Assembly (NCBI RefSeq): GCF_000225505.1
Contig: NZ_BACI01000015.1
Location: 1-49,323, forward strand
Source: Gordonia alkanivorans NBRC 16433
GTDB taxonomy: Bacteria; Actinomycetota; Actinomycetes; Mycobacteriales; Mycobacteriaceae
Reading direction: 5' to 3'
Length of the DNA: 49,323 nucleotides
The notes under the pieces were generated by a model. That model ran no database searches. It saw nothing but the letters and a program-made list of their open reading frames with translations, and was not told the DNA's origin. Below, piece after piece: positions 26,545-34,788 of this stretch; position 1 is the first letter of the stretch, and the number at the start of each line of letters is the position of its first letter. The translations under genes were made by a program, and so were the position numbers.

Positions 26545-27270
26545 ATGTCAACTGAACGACAGGACGGGGCCTTGTCGCGCAAATACACGCGCACATTGGT
26601 CGCTGTTGCCATATCCCTTGCCACGGTTGTGATCACGGCACTCGCCGGGACCGCACAGGCCGCCCCCAAGCAATTCGGGCCGGCCACCTACGATGCGACC
26701 TGGAATCAGTCGTCGCTGACCCTCACCCTGCACAACGCCTCGGCGAGCACCGAAAACGGATCGCTGACGATTCGCGATTTCGCCGGTGCGGAAGTCTTCC
26801 GTATGCCTCTTGCATATCGCATGGAGGACCGCCAGTTCCCGATCGACGCACGTCAGGCCGGCAACAAGGTGACGCTCATTCCGTCGCGCAACAACGCGCG
26901 TTCCGTGCAGGTCAACCCGACCGAGGTCAACAGGTTGCGCGGCATCGCCAAGCATCAGGTCGCAGCCCCGGAGACCCGGCAGGAGCGAGACGACCAGGCG
27001 CTGGTTCGCTTCCAGCAGCAGCTCAATACCGGTATGACCATCTCGTCGCTGGTCGGAACGATCATTGGCGGCATCGCTGGCGGAGCACTGGGCTGTGCAG
27101 TCACCGCAGTAGCCCTCACTCCGATCGGATGCGTGCTCGTCGGCATTCCCGTGGGAGCGGCTGCGGGCGCGATTGCCGGCTTGGCGCTTGGCGGCAGCGG
27201 CACCCTGATCGGTGCAGCTATCCAGTACTTCGAAACGATCAACTCGCCGTTCAAGGCACCCAAGAAGTAG
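26545..27270 (+). CDS. Secreted protein with Gly/Ala-rich hydrophobic C-terminus, function unknown
   Basis: 241 residues. A signal peptide is clear: basic SRKYTR, then TLVAVAISLATVVITALAGTAQA, cleaved before APK at about residue 41. The mature part is a polar domain (TLHNASASTENGSLTIRDFAGAEVF, IDARQAGNKVTLIPSRNNARSVQV). A 60-residue strongly hydrophobic Gly/Ala region follows (ISSLVGTIIGGIAGGALGCAVTAVALTPIGCVLVGIPVGAAAGAIAGLALGG), with two Cys that could form a disulfide, and a short basic end KAPKK. Glycine-zipper-like spacing suggests membrane insertion or oligomerisation. Similar secreted proteins occur in Gordonia and Rhodococcus, but I cannot name a family with confidence. Confidence 0.75.
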   Translation: MSTERQDGALSRKYTRTLVAVAISLATVVITALAGTAQAAPKQFGPATYDATWNQSSLTLTLHNASASTENGSLTIRDFAGAEVFRMPLAYRMEDRQFPIDARQAGNKVTLIPSRNNARSVQVNPTEVNRLRGIAKHQVAAPETRQERDDQALVRFQQQLNTGMTISSLVGTIIGGIAGGALGCAVTAVALTPIGCVLVGIPVGAAAGAIAGLALGGSGTLIGAAIQYFETINSPFKAPKK

Positions 27271-27284
27271 GTCACAGACCTTTC

Positions 27285-27324
27285 CTGACGGTCCGTCTCA
27301 CCTCGCGGTGAGGCGGACCGTCAG
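27285..27324. terminator. Bidirectional terminator overlapping the end of tilS
   Basis: An 18-bp stem with one G-T wobble (27285-27302 against 27307-27324) and a TCGC loop lies between the convergent secreted-protein and tilS genes. The last eight tilS codons and its stop fall inside the stem. Confidence 0.75.
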
Positions 27325-28254
27325 CGTTTCGCCGCTTCGTGCCACGACGGTCCGCACGCCCGGGTCGCCGCCGATCGCCACCTGGGCGCGCCCCGTTCCG
27401 GATTTCACGACGAGCCGGTCGACCGCCGCGATCACCCGATGCGTCGGTTCGGTGGCCCCGACGTCGAGCAACCAGCGTCGGATGACCCTGGTACGCACGG
27501 CCCTCGGCAGGTCGTGCAGCGGCGCGATCGCCAGACCATCGGGAGTCCCGGCACTCCGCCACACCGCCTCCGCCCAGCCGTCGAGGGCGTCGTTGTCGTC
27601 CTGGAGCGCCTCTGCGGTCCGGCCCAGCGCGTCCACGACGCCGCCGCGGACCACATCGTCGAGCAACGGCAACACCTCCGCACGCAACCGCACCCGAGTG
27701 AACCGGGGGTCGCGATTGTGCGGGTCGTGGTGCACGGCCAGCCCGAGTTCGGTACACACCGCGAGCGTCTGCATCCGACGCACTCGCAGCAGTGGCCGAC
27801 CCCACGGGGCCTTCCACGCACGCATGCCGGCGATCGAACGCGCCCCCGAACCGCGTGCGAGTCCGAGCAGCACGGTCTCGGCCTGGTCGTCGGCGGTGTG
27901 CGCGAGAAGCACCGGGCGACCGTCCCGGGCGGCGTCGAGCGCCGTGTACCGCGCGTCCCGGGCAGCGGCTTCGAGTCCCCCGCGGGTCCCGACCCTGACC
28001 TCGAGCACGCGCGCGTGGGCGCCGAGTTCGCGTGCGGTCGTGGCGGCCCGGCCGGCCACGTGGTCCGAACCCTCCTGGAGTCCGTGGTCGACGACCAGTG
28101 CGGTGACGTCGAGTCCCGCGCGAACGGCCGTCGCGGTGAGGGCGAGCGAGTCCGCACCGCCGGAGAGGCCGACGCAGACGGAGGCGTGCGGGTCGTCGAG
28201 AACGGTGGTCGCGAAGTCCGCGACCACCCGCGTCACAGCACGCGTCGAATCCAT
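27298..28254 (-). CDS. tilS: tRNA(Ile)-lysidine synthetase
   Basis: 318 residues. Modifies the wobble cytidine of tRNA-Ile(CAU) to lysidine using ATP and lysine. Seen: the PP-loop VGLSGGADSLAL (about residues 29-40), VVDHGLQ, GLEAAARDARYTAL, LAHTADDQAETVLLGLARGSG, and RNRDPRFTRVRLRAEVLPLL-like HNRDPRFTRVRLRAEVLPLL. The start MDSTRAV lies inside the 3' end of the metalloprotease gene; an upstream in-frame ATG is less likely. Short C-terminal domain, as in mycobacterial MesJ. Confidence 0.92.
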   Translation of the reverse strand: MDSTRAVTRVVADFATTVLDDPHASVCVGLSGGADSLALTATAVRAGLDVTALVVDHGLQEGSDHVAGRAATTARELGAHARVLEVRVGTRGGLEAAARDARYTALDAARDGRPVLLAHTADDQAETVLLGLARGSGARSIAGMRAWKAPWGRPLLRVRRMQTLAVCTELGLAVHHDPHNRDPRFTRVRLRAEVLPLLDDVVRGGVVDALGRTAEALQDDNDALDGWAEAVWRSAGTPDGLAIAPLHDLPRAVRTRVIRRWLLDVGATEPTHRVIAAVDRLVVKSGTGRAQVAIGGDPGVRTVVARSGETLTVRLTAR

Positions 28255-29327
28255 GCCTGCGGCGTGTCGATCTCGTCCGGCAGCGGCATCGTCTCGGGCG
28301 ATGTCCACACCGTGTTGAACCGCTCCATGCCGACGGTCTCGACCACCTCGTCGACGAAGGCCTTGCCGCGGATGTACTGCGCGATCTTGGCGTCCATGCC
28401 GATGAGGGCGCGGATGATGCGCTGCACCGGGTTCTGCGGCGCCTTGCGTCGCTTGTCGAAGGCGGTGCGGATGTGGGCGACGGACGGGACGTGCGCCGGT
28501 CCGACGGCATCCATCACGTGGTCGGCGTGACCCTCGAGCAGCGTGCCGAGAACCATCATCCGATGGAAGGCGTCGAACTGCTCGGGGCTCTGCAGCAGCT
28601 GCATCGCGCCGAGGATGCCCTTCTCGCGGGATTCGGAGCCCTTGAGCGTCTTGGTCATCCGCGTGACGATCTCGGTGGTCGACTCACCGGTCTCGGAGGT
28701 GAGCACGGCAACGTTGTCCTGCATGTAGTCGCGTAGCCACGGGTTGGCCGAGAACTGCACGCGGTGGGTCACCTCATGCAGGCACACCCACAGGCGGAAG
28801 TCCGACGGCACGACCTTCAGCTGGCGTTCGACGTTGATGATGTTGGGCGTCACGACCATCAGCACGCCGGGTTCACCGGTTTCCGGGTCCGGCGTGAACG
28901 GGTCGTACTGGCCGAGGATCGCAGTGGAGAGGAAGGCGAGCAGACCACCGGCCTGAACCCCGCCGAACTTGGCGGCGAGGCCGGGCGATGACAGGTCGGC
29001 GTCGGCCTCGGACCCCAGCATCGAACGCATCGAGTCGGAGGCCGCGTCGATCCAGCCCGACCGGTCGAGGATTCGAGTCGTCGGGATGCGGAGTCCGTCG
29101 GCGAGACCGGTGACCTCCCGGACCGGCGCCTCCGCACGCGTCGCCGCGTCCGCGAGCTCGGCCTGCGCGGCTTCGTAGGTGTAGGCCGTGGTCTTGGGGC
29201 CGGGTCGGACGAGCCGTTTCGCGGTCGACGCCGCGAGCGGCCAGTCGATCTGCGATCCGATGCTCAGGCGGGTGTCGTCACCCACCGGCTCGACCGCGGC
29301 CCTGCTGTCGGTTCCTGACATGCTCAT
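28233..29327 (-). CDS. Zinc-dependent metalloprotease (DUF2342 family, Rv3626c-like)
   Basis: 364 residues. The HExxH motif is in WVCLHEVTHRVQF (about residue 175), followed by MQDNVAVL and LEGHADHVMDAVGPAHVPSV, which probably provides the third ligand. The family is a conserved actinobacterial putative zinc peptidase with no established substrate. No signal peptide is visible, so it is probably cytoplasmic. Its ATG overlaps the dacB stop by four bases (ATGA), and tilS overlaps its end, so dacB-metalloprotease-tilS is one operon, as in M. tuberculosis. Confidence 0.88.
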   Translation of the reverse strand: MSMSGTDSRAAVEPVGDDTRLSIGSQIDWPLAASTAKRLVRPGPKTTAYTYEAAQAELADAATRAEAPVREVTGLADGLRIPTTRILDRSGWIDAASDSMRSMLGSEADADLSSPGLAAKFGGVQAGGLLAFLSTAILGQYDPFTPDPETGEPGVLMVVTPNIINVERQLKVVPSDFRLWVCLHEVTHRVQFSANPWLRDYMQDNVAVLTSETGESTTEIVTRMTKTLKGSESREKGILGAMQLLQSPEQFDAFHRMMVLGTLLEGHADHVMDAVGPAHVPSVAHIRTAFDKRRKAPQNPVQRIIRALIGMDAKIAQYIRGKAFVDEVVETVGMERFNTVWTSPETMPLPDEIDTPQAWIRRVL

Positions 29328-30724
29328 CGGCACCCGCACTCTCTGAGTTGACCCACCACGGCGTCCAGGGCGGGTCTCGCGTCCGCCGGCGAGGTGCCGC
29401 CGGACATGAGGGCGAACGACAGCACGCGGCCATCGATCGTTTGGACTATGCCGGTCAACGAACTGACCCCGGTGAGTGTTCCGGTCTTCGCGCGCACCCA
29501 CCCGGCACCGGGTGTGGTGGCGACCGGGAAACGGTCGGCGAGGGTGCCCGTGCCGGCGGCGATGGGCAGACCGTCGAGCATCGGTCGCAGCTTCGGTCGC
29601 GAGGGTCCGCTGGCCGCGGTCATCACCGCGTCGAGCAGCGCAGGCGTCGTGCGGTTGGCATAGGAGATGCCCGACGCGTCGGCCAGCGTGGTGCCCTTCC
29701 ACTGCTCAGGGAAGGTGGTGGACAGGACCTGCTCGACCGCGTCGACTCCGGCGGCGAGGGTCGCGGGTCCGCCGCGATGCACCGACAGTTCGATCGACAG
29801 GGTCTCGGCGAGCACGTTGTCGCTGTACCGGAGCATGTCGTTGACCCGGGTCACCAGCGGCGCGGACTCGACCTTCGCCACGACGCGGTCGCCGGCGGGT
29901 GCGGGTACCTCGGTCACCGGCGCATCGACGTCGAGCGCCGCGGCCAGCGCCTCACCGGCCATGATCCCGGGCGTCGCGGATCGCGGCGAATACTCGTCGA
30001 GCGGCTCGAGGCGGGCGCCGTCGACCATCAGCGACTCGATCGGCGCGATGTCGCCGCCCTGGATGTCCCGGCGGTCCCAGGTCCGGTCCATCGTCGGGCC
30101 CGAGAAGGCGCTGAGGTCCACCGCGACCGAGGTGACCGGGATGCCGGCCTGCTTGATCTGTTCGGCGAGGTCTGCGATGCGGGCGGGCTCGCTGTAGAAG
30201 GTGTCGGCATCGGCCGGCTGCGCCGACAGGGTCGGATCGCCGGCCCCCTTGAGGATCACCTGCCCGTTCGACCCCGCGACGACCGTCGTGGTGAGGCGCG
30301 CGTCGTGCGGCATGGCCTCGAGGAAGGCCGCGGCCGAGAGCACCTTGTCGTTCGACGCGGGGATGCGCGGACGACCGGGGTTGCGCGACCACAGGACCTC
30401 GCCGGTCAGCGAGTCGGAGATCATGCCGCTCAGGACACCGAGCGCCGGATTCCGCAGTGCGGGGGCGATCGCGCGGGACACCCCGGCGGGCGTCGGGGCC
30501 GGTGCGGTGGCGGCGACCGGGTCGATCTGCGGGTCGGGGGAGATCGCGGCGGGCTGCGGCGGTATCCCCGGCGGCAGCTCGGCTTCCGTGTCCAGGCGGA
30601 GAGCCACGACCACGGCGGCGGTCGACACCAGCGCGAGGACCACGACGGCGACGATCGTCCACCAGAGGAGTCTGCGACTGCGGGGTCTGCCATCACGACC
30701 TGCGGGTCTGGTGGTTGCGCCCAC
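29324..30724 (-). CDS. dacB: D-alanyl-D-alanine carboxypeptidase/endopeptidase (PBP4 family)
   Basis: 466 residues. A membrane anchor or uncleaved signal is at about 20-42 (LLWWTIVAVVVLALVSTAAVVVAL), then a Pro-rich linker. The S13-type penicillin-binding domain carries SxxK as PASNDK, SxN as RYSDNVLAETL, and KTG as RAKTGTLTG. It trims or opens peptidoglycan stem peptides outside the membrane. GTG start with GGAGG four bases upstream. It is divergent from ppa by 222 bp. Order ppa/dacB/metalloprotease/tilS equals Rv3628-Rv3625c. Confidence 0.92.
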   Translation of the reverse strand: MGATTRPAGRDGRPRSRRLLWWTIVAVVVLALVSTAAVVVALRLDTEAELPPGIPPQPAAISPDPQIDPVAATAPAPTPAGVSRAIAPALRNPALGVLSGMISDSLTGEVLWSRNPGRPRIPASNDKVLSAAAFLEAMPHDARLTTTVVAGSNGQVILKGAGDPTLSAQPADADTFYSEPARIADLAEQIKQAGIPVTSVAVDLSAFSGPTMDRTWDRRDIQGGDIAPIESLMVDGARLEPLDEYSPRSATPGIMAGEALAAALDVDAPVTEVPAPAGDRVVAKVESAPLVTRVNDMLRYSDNVLAETLSIELSVHRGGPATLAAGVDAVEQVLSTTFPEQWKGTTLADASGISYANRTTPALLDAVMTAASGPSRPKLRPMLDGLPIAAGTGTLADRFPVATTPGAGWVRAKTGTLTGVSSLTGIVQTIDGRVLSFALMSGGTSPADARPALDAVVGQLRECGCR

Positions 30725-30946
30725 GAAGCCTCCGGATCTCTCGCACTGCCCTTACCGATACTGCACTGACCGACCGATACGCCACTGGCCGAAATGTCGG
30801 ATATGCGCGACCGAGATCCGAAACACCCGCGAACTGCGGGGGTACGAAGCCCGAGGTCGTGGGACTAACAGTATCGTTGTTGCGACGCGCGGCCATCTGG
30901 GCCGTCCGGCGATCACACCCCCGATCCGCAACTGCCAGGAGGAACA

Positions 30947-31459
30947 GTGGAATTCGATGTGACCATCGAGATCCCCAAAGGTGGCCGAAACAAGTACGAG
31001 GTCGACCACGAGACGGGGAAGGTCTACCTCGACCGCTACCTGTACACCTCGATGGGCTACCCGGCCGACTACGGCTACATCGACGGCACCCTCGGTGAGG
31101 ACGGCGACCCGCTCGACGCGATGGTCCTGCTGCCCGAGTCGGTCTTCCCCGGCATCATCGTGCGCGCCCGCATCGTCGGCATGTACACGATGACCGACGA
31201 GGCAGGCGGCGACGACAAGCTGCTGTGCGTGCCCGCCGGTGACGTGCGCTGGGACCACATCAAGGACATCTCCGACGTGTCGGAGTACGAGCTGGGTCCG
31301 ATCTCGCACTTCTTCGAGCACTACAAGGACCTCGAGCCCGGCAAGGAGGTCCAGCCGGGCGGTTGGGTCGGCCGCGAGGCCGCCGAGAAGGTCGCCCAGG
31401 AGGCCATCGATCGTCTCGCCGCTCACCCCGACGAGGCCAACGAGCCCTCGCGCGGCTGA
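30947..31459 (+). CDS. ppa: Inorganic pyrophosphatase
   Basis: 170 residues. Hydrolyses pyrophosphate and drives biosynthetic reactions. Seen: [18 protein letters not shown], the signature [11 protein letters not shown] with metal-binding Asp residues, [13 protein letters not shown], and [14 protein letters not shown] near the end. The GTG start follows AGGAGGAACA, a strong Shine-Dalgarno. Single-gene unit ended by a strong hairpin. Confidence 0.96.
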   Translation: MEFDVTIEIPKGGRNKYEVDHETGKVYLDRYLYTSMGYPADYGYIDGTLGEDGDPLDAMVLLPESVFPGIIVRARIVGMYTMTDEAGGDDKLLCVPAGDVRWDHIKDISDVSEYELGPISHFFEHYKDLEPGKEVQPGGWVGREAAEKVAQEAIDRLAAHPDEANEPSRG

Positions 31460-31484
31460 CGCCACCCGAGCAGTCACTCACCGA

Positions 31485-31513
31485 CCGCCGACGACACATG
31501 CTGTCGTCGGCGG
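31485..31513 (+). terminator. Terminator of ppa
   Basis: A perfect 12-bp stem, CCGCCGACGACA with TGTCGTCGGCGG, and a CATGC loop, 25 bases after the ppa stop. There is no T-run, as is usual in actinobacteria. Confidence 0.8.
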
Positions 31514-31536
31514 TTCGTGGTCTACGGCAGAAGCAC

Positions 31537-31580
31537 GAGCGCAGCGCACCCACCCGCCGCCTTCAGGCGTGAGCGCAGCG
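31537..31580. repeat. Two GAGCGCAGCG copies in a short intergenic repeat block
   Basis: GAGCGCAGCG occurs at 31537-31546 and 31571-31580, with a CGCC-TTCA-GGCG mini-hairpin between them. It lies between the ppa terminator and the stop of the next gene. Such short GAGCGCAGCG strings are common between genes in Gordonia and relatives, but that statement is from memory. Confidence 0.4.
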
Positions 31581-31593
31581 AGCCCCGAAGGCC

Positions 31594-32046
31594 TCAGGCC
31601 ACCCGGTGACGCACGTCGGCGAAGACCGGCAGCACCTGCTCGCGGATTCGATTGCCGGTGGCCGAACCGTCGATCGGGACCAGGATCACCGCGTCGGCGA
31701 CCTCGGCCGCGTAGATGTCACGCAGCAGCGTGATCAGGCCGTGGGTCGTGCCGATGTAGCGGATGGTCTCCGAGCTGTCGGCGGCGACTCCGGCCCGCTC
31801 GACGGCGGCGCGTGCCGATGCCGCGTGCGGCGCGATCGCGACCTCGATCTCGAGGGCCACGACGAAGTTCGCCTGGTCGTGGGTGCCGGCCCGCAGCAGC
31901 GAGCGCGCCCGTTGGGCGTCCCGCAGGGTCTCGCGACGCACGACGATCGGGAAGGTCTGTGCGACAGCATCTCCCGCGATCGCGACCTGGAAGCCGGGAC
32001 GGCCGATGGTGACGGCGGTGCGCGGAGTGTCGATGTGGACGGTCAT
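31594..32046 (-). CDS. Small protein resembling the C-terminal part of a luciferase-like monooxygenase
   Basis: 150 residues with no signal or membrane segment. VALEIEVAIAPHAASARAAVERAG, YIGTTHGLITLLRDIYAAEVADAVILVPIDGSATGNRIREQVLPVFADV follows the C-terminal pattern of SsuD/NtaA-type flavin monooxygenases (a GTPEQLADRLEEW-like helix, then a GVADGFNL-like strand and the LVVPELQRR-like end). The N-terminal barrel that binds flavin is absent. Its ATG overlaps the desulfurase stop by four bases, so the two proteins are made together under the SAM-IV riboswitch. It could be a degenerate remnant or a binding partner; the family resemblance is my reading, not a search result. Confidence 0.6.
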   Translation of the reverse strand: MTVHIDTPRTAVTIGRPGFQVAIAGDAVAQTFPIVVRRETLRDAQRARSLLRAGTHDQANFVVALEIEVAIAPHAASARAAVERAGVAADSSETIRYIGTTHGLITLLRDIYAAEVADAVILVPIDGSATGNRIREQVLPVFADVRHRVA

Positions 32047-33395
32047 GCGGGATACCCCTCGTCGAGTTCTGGTCGGGCGGTGGTCGTTCCAGCGCTGAGT
32101 GCGCCGAGTGCGTCGAGCAGGCGGTCGACGTCGTCGGAGGTGGTGCCCGCACCGAAGCTGGCGCGGACGGCCCCTTCGGGATGACCGAGCCGCTTGAGCA
32201 ACGGGTGGGCGCAGAACTTGCCGTCCCGCACACCGATTCCGTGCTCGCTGCTCAGATATTCGGCGACGGCCCGCGGCGCGAAGCCGTCGATCGTGAAGCC
32301 GGCGATGCCGACGCGGTCGGTCGAGTCGGTGAAGATCCGCAGCGGACGGACACCGTCGATGCGAGCGAGACCGGCGTCGAGCCGCTCACCGAGCCGGAGC
32401 TCGTGAAGGCCGATGACCTCCGGACCCAACTCGGCGAGCGCGGCGCACGCCTGGGCGATCGACACGGCGCCGAGCACGTTCGGCGAGCCGGCCTCGTGGC
32501 GGGCGGTTCCGGTGTGCCAGGTGGTCCCGGCCGAGTTCTCGTCACCGCACAGGTCGACGTCGGCGGTCGCTCCCCCGCCGGCGAGGTACGGGTCGGCGGC
32601 GTCGAACCAGTCGGAGCGCCCGATCAGGACGCCGGCGCCGAACGGTGCGTAGGCCTTGTGACCGGAGAACGCCAGATAGTCGATACCGTGGCTGACGATC
32701 GAGATGGGGCGATGTGCGACGAGCTGCGCCGCGTCGACCAGGATGCGTGCGCCGTGGCGATGGGCGATCGAGGCCAGCCTGCTGATCGGGAGGACCTCAC
32801 CGGTGACGTTCGACGCGGCGGTCACCGCGAGCAGCGACGCCGGCTTGGACGCGAGCTCCGCCTCGATCGCGACGAGGGTGTCCTCGATCGTGGCGCGGGC
32901 GGTGACCACGCGAGCCCGGTTGCGACCGTCCTTCGGCGCACACCACGGCAACAGGTTGGCATGGTGCTCGATGTCGAGGACCACGACGTCGCCGGGCGTG
33001 ATGTGGGCGGCGAGGTTGATCGCGTCGGTGGTGTTGCGGGTGAAGACGACGGAGTCGTCGACGCGGCCGCGGACGAAGCCGCGCACGGTCTCGCGGGCCG
33101 CTTCGTACCGACGGGTGGTGACCTGCGAGAGGTGGCCGGCGCCGCGGTGCACGCTCGCGTACTCGCCGAGGGCCCCGGCGACCTGCGCGGCGACCGACGC
33201 CAGCGCCGGCGCGCTCGCCGCGTAGTCGAGATTGGCGTACCCGACTCGGTGACCTGCGGCGACGGGTACCTGCGCATCCGCGCCGACGACCGGCGCCAGC
33301 GCGGGGATGAAGGGTGCCCGGTCGGCGATGGCGGCGGACACCACGGCACGGGTCGGGCGGACGGTTGTGACGGGTGCCGAAAGCACAGCAGTCAT
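32043..33395 (-). CDS. PLP-dependent class V aminotransferase, SufS-like cysteine desulfurase
   Basis: 450 residues. Seen: YANLDYAASAPA near residue 55, FTRNTTDAINLAAH, the His in DIEHHANLLPW that stacks on PLP, DAAQLVAHRPI, the PLP Lys in AFSGHKAYAPFGAG, and VRDGKFCAHPLLKRL. In the last the Cys aligns with the persulfide-forming Cys of SufS/CsdA (RTGHHCAxPL). It therefore probably mobilises sulfur from cysteine or a related thiol. It is not linked to suf genes; instead it has a SAM-IV riboswitch and a monooxygenase-like partner, pointing to sulfur-amino-acid metabolism. The ATG has AGGAG at proper distance. An N-terminal extension of about 50 residues is unusual. Confidence 0.82.
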   Translation of the reverse strand: MTAVLSAPVTTVRPTRAVVSAAIADRAPFIPALAPVVGADAQVPVAAGHRVGYANLDYAASAPALASVAAQVAGALGEYASVHRGAGHLSQVTTRRYEAARETVRGFVRGRVDDSVVFTRNTTDAINLAAHITPGDVVVLDIEHHANLLPWCAPKDGRNRARVVTARATIEDTLVAIEAELASKPASLLAVTAASNVTGEVLPISRLASIAHRHGARILVDAAQLVAHRPISIVSHGIDYLAFSGHKAYAPFGAGVLIGRSDWFDAADPYLAGGGATADVDLCGDENSAGTTWHTGTARHEAGSPNVLGAVSIAQACAALAELGPEVIGLHELRLGERLDAGLARIDGVRPLRIFTDSTDRVGIAGFTIDGFAPRAVAEYLSSEHGIGVRDGKFCAHPLLKRLGHPEGAVRASFGAGTTSDDVDRLLDALGALSAGTTTARPELDEGYPA

Positions 33396-33411
33396 GACAA
33401 GGGCTCCTCGA

Positions 33412-33527
33412 GAATCCACACTTGCCGCGTTCGGGTTCGACCGCAGCCAGGTCGTCACCCGGAGCACCCCACCGTGGAGGAGGGTTGCCGACCAGCGAGC
33501 CGGGGCTTGTCACTGGCACTCATGACC
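33412..33527 (-). ncRNA. SAM-IV riboswitch
   Basis: Read on the minus strand, the segment follows the SAM-IV consensus I recall from M. tuberculosis almost base for base. It has GGTCATGAGTGCCAG at the 5' end, then AAGCCCCGGCT, GGCAACCCTCC, CGGTGGGGTGC, CCGGGTGACGACC closing P1, and GCGGCAAG in the 3' pseudoknot part. It ends a few bases before the AGGAG Shine-Dalgarno of the desulfurase gene, so control is probably at translation initiation. High S-adenosylmethionine should switch the operon off. Confidence 0.88.
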
Positions 33528-33587
33528 TGCGACAAGGTTCGCGGATCCCGGCGAAGGGTGTCAATTTAGATTCACCGTGATTCCTAG

Positions 33588-33606
33588 TTAGGACAGGCTT
33601 ACCTGT
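33588..33606 (+). promoter_or_regulatory. IdeR/DtxR iron box at the isochorismate synthase promoter
   Basis: TTAGGACAGGCTTACCTGT is a good match to the iron box TTAGGTTAGGCTAACCTAA. A TACCCT -10 (33606-33611) follows directly and ends seven bases before the GTG start, so bound IdeR-Fe would block a leaderless promoter. Confidence 0.8.
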
Positions 33607-33618
33607 ACCCTGGCTGTC

Positions 33619-34710
33619 GTGGCATCGAGTGAGGTCTTCGTGTTGTCGCGCCCGCACGGCACCGTGCGGGGCGAAGGGGTGGTCCGGTCGTTCACCGACG
33701 TCGACGAGGCATCCGCCGCACTGCGGGCGGGCGAGGTCGGGGCGTTGACCGGGGCGATCCCCTTCGACCTCCGCGACCCCGCCGCGCTGGTCGCTCCCGT
33801 CCGGCTCCGGACCGGCGAAGCACCGCTGCCCGGGACCGGGCCGCTGTCACGGCGAGCGGTGTCGACCGTGAGCCACCCGGCTCGGGATGAGCACCGCGAG
33901 CGCATCGCACATGCGGTCAAGCGCATCGTCGCCGGCGACGTCGGGAAGGTAGTGCTCGCACGCAGCGTCGACCTGGTGCTCGACGAACAGGTCCGGCCGG
34001 CGGAATTCCTCGATGCACTCGCCGGCGGCAACGCCGACCACAACGCCTTCGCGGTCGACCTCGGCGCCGCGACGGGTTCGGGCTCGTGGTTGCTCGGCGC
34101 GAGTCCCGAAGCACTGCTGCGCAAGTCGGGATCGACGGTGACCTGTCATCCCTACGCGGGTTCGGCACCACGATCCGCCGACCCGACCGTCGACCGTGCG
34201 ACCGCCGCCGAACTGGCCGCTTCGACAAAGGACCTCGCCGAGCACGCCTTCGTCGTCGATCATCTGCGCGAGCGCCTGGGACATCTCTGCGACGACGTCG
34301 ACGCGCCGTCGACCCCACAGCTCGAGTCGACCGGCGAGATGTGGCACCTGGCCACCCCGATCCGCGCGACGCTGCGCGATCCGGCGACCACCGCACTCGA
34401 CCTCGCCCTACTCCTCGGACCCACCCCCGCAGTGTGCGGCACCCCCAGTGACGTTGCCGCACAGATCATTCGAGACGCGGAGGGAGATCGTGGCTTCTAC
34501 GCAGGCGCGGTCGGCTGGTGCGACGCCGCGGGCGACGGCGAATGGATGGTCACCATCCGGTGCGCCGAGCTCGCGGCCGACGGTCGGAGTCTGCGCACCT
34601 GGGCGGGCGGCGGCATCGTCGAACACTCCGACCCGCAGGCCGAGCTGGACGAAACCGCATTCAAACTGCGGACCGTGCTGAACGCGCTCGGGATTGCAGA
34701 GCTGTCGTAG
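33619..34710 (+). CDS. entC: Isochorismate synthase (siderophore type)
   Basis: 363 residues, chorismate-binding family. Seen: GDVGKVVLARSVDL, GSWLLGASPEALLRKSGSTVTCHPYAGSAPR, the conserved Lys-Asp-Leu-Ala-Glu-His (KDLAEH), STGEMWHLATPIRA, LLGPTPAVCGTPSDVAAQII, RGFYAGAVGWCDAAGDGEW and the final RTWAGGGIVEHSDPQAELDET. It converts chorismate to isochorismate, the entry to salicylate or 2,3-dihydroxybenzoate siderophores. The iron box at its promoter favours siderophore over menaquinone supply. No other siderophore-synthesis gene is in the window. Confidence 0.88.
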   Translation: MASSEVFVLSRPHGTVRGEGVVRSFTDVDEASAALRAGEVGALTGAIPFDLRDPAALVAPVRLRTGEAPLPGTGPLSRRAVSTVSHPARDEHRERIAHAVKRIVAGDVGKVVLARSVDLVLDEQVRPAEFLDALAGGNADHNAFAVDLGAATGSGSWLLGASPEALLRKSGSTVTCHPYAGSAPRSADPTVDRATAAELAASTKDLAEHAFVVDHLRERLGHLCDDVDAPSTPQLESTGEMWHLATPIRATLRDPATTALDLALLLGPTPAVCGTPSDVAAQIIRDAEGDRGFYAGAVGWCDAAGDGEWMVTIRCAELAADGRSLRTWAGGGIVEHSDPQAELDETAFKLRTVLNALGIAELS

Positions 34711-34728
34711 CGCACAAACCCAGCCTTC

Positions 34729-34770
34729 TTCGGCAAACCCAGCACCCCGAAGGGTGGTGATTCTGCCGAA
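34729..34770. terminator. Hairpin between convergent entC and metZ
   Basis: TTCGGCA (34729-34735) pairs with TGCCGAA (34764-34770), and inside it CACCC-CGAA-GGGTG forms a tight second hairpin. It can act for both convergent genes. Confidence 0.55.
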
Positions 34771-34788
34771 AAGTGGTGGGTCTACACG

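Noticed and set aside
30745..30885. CGATACTG and CAGTATCG copies in the dacB/ppa gap
   Set aside because: The 8-bp inverted copies are about 110 bp apart, each near a possible -10; probably coincidental promoter-like words.
31363..31572. Plus-strand frame overlapping the ppa end and its terminator
   Set aside because: It runs through the ppa coding end and the terminator stem in another frame and shows no motif.
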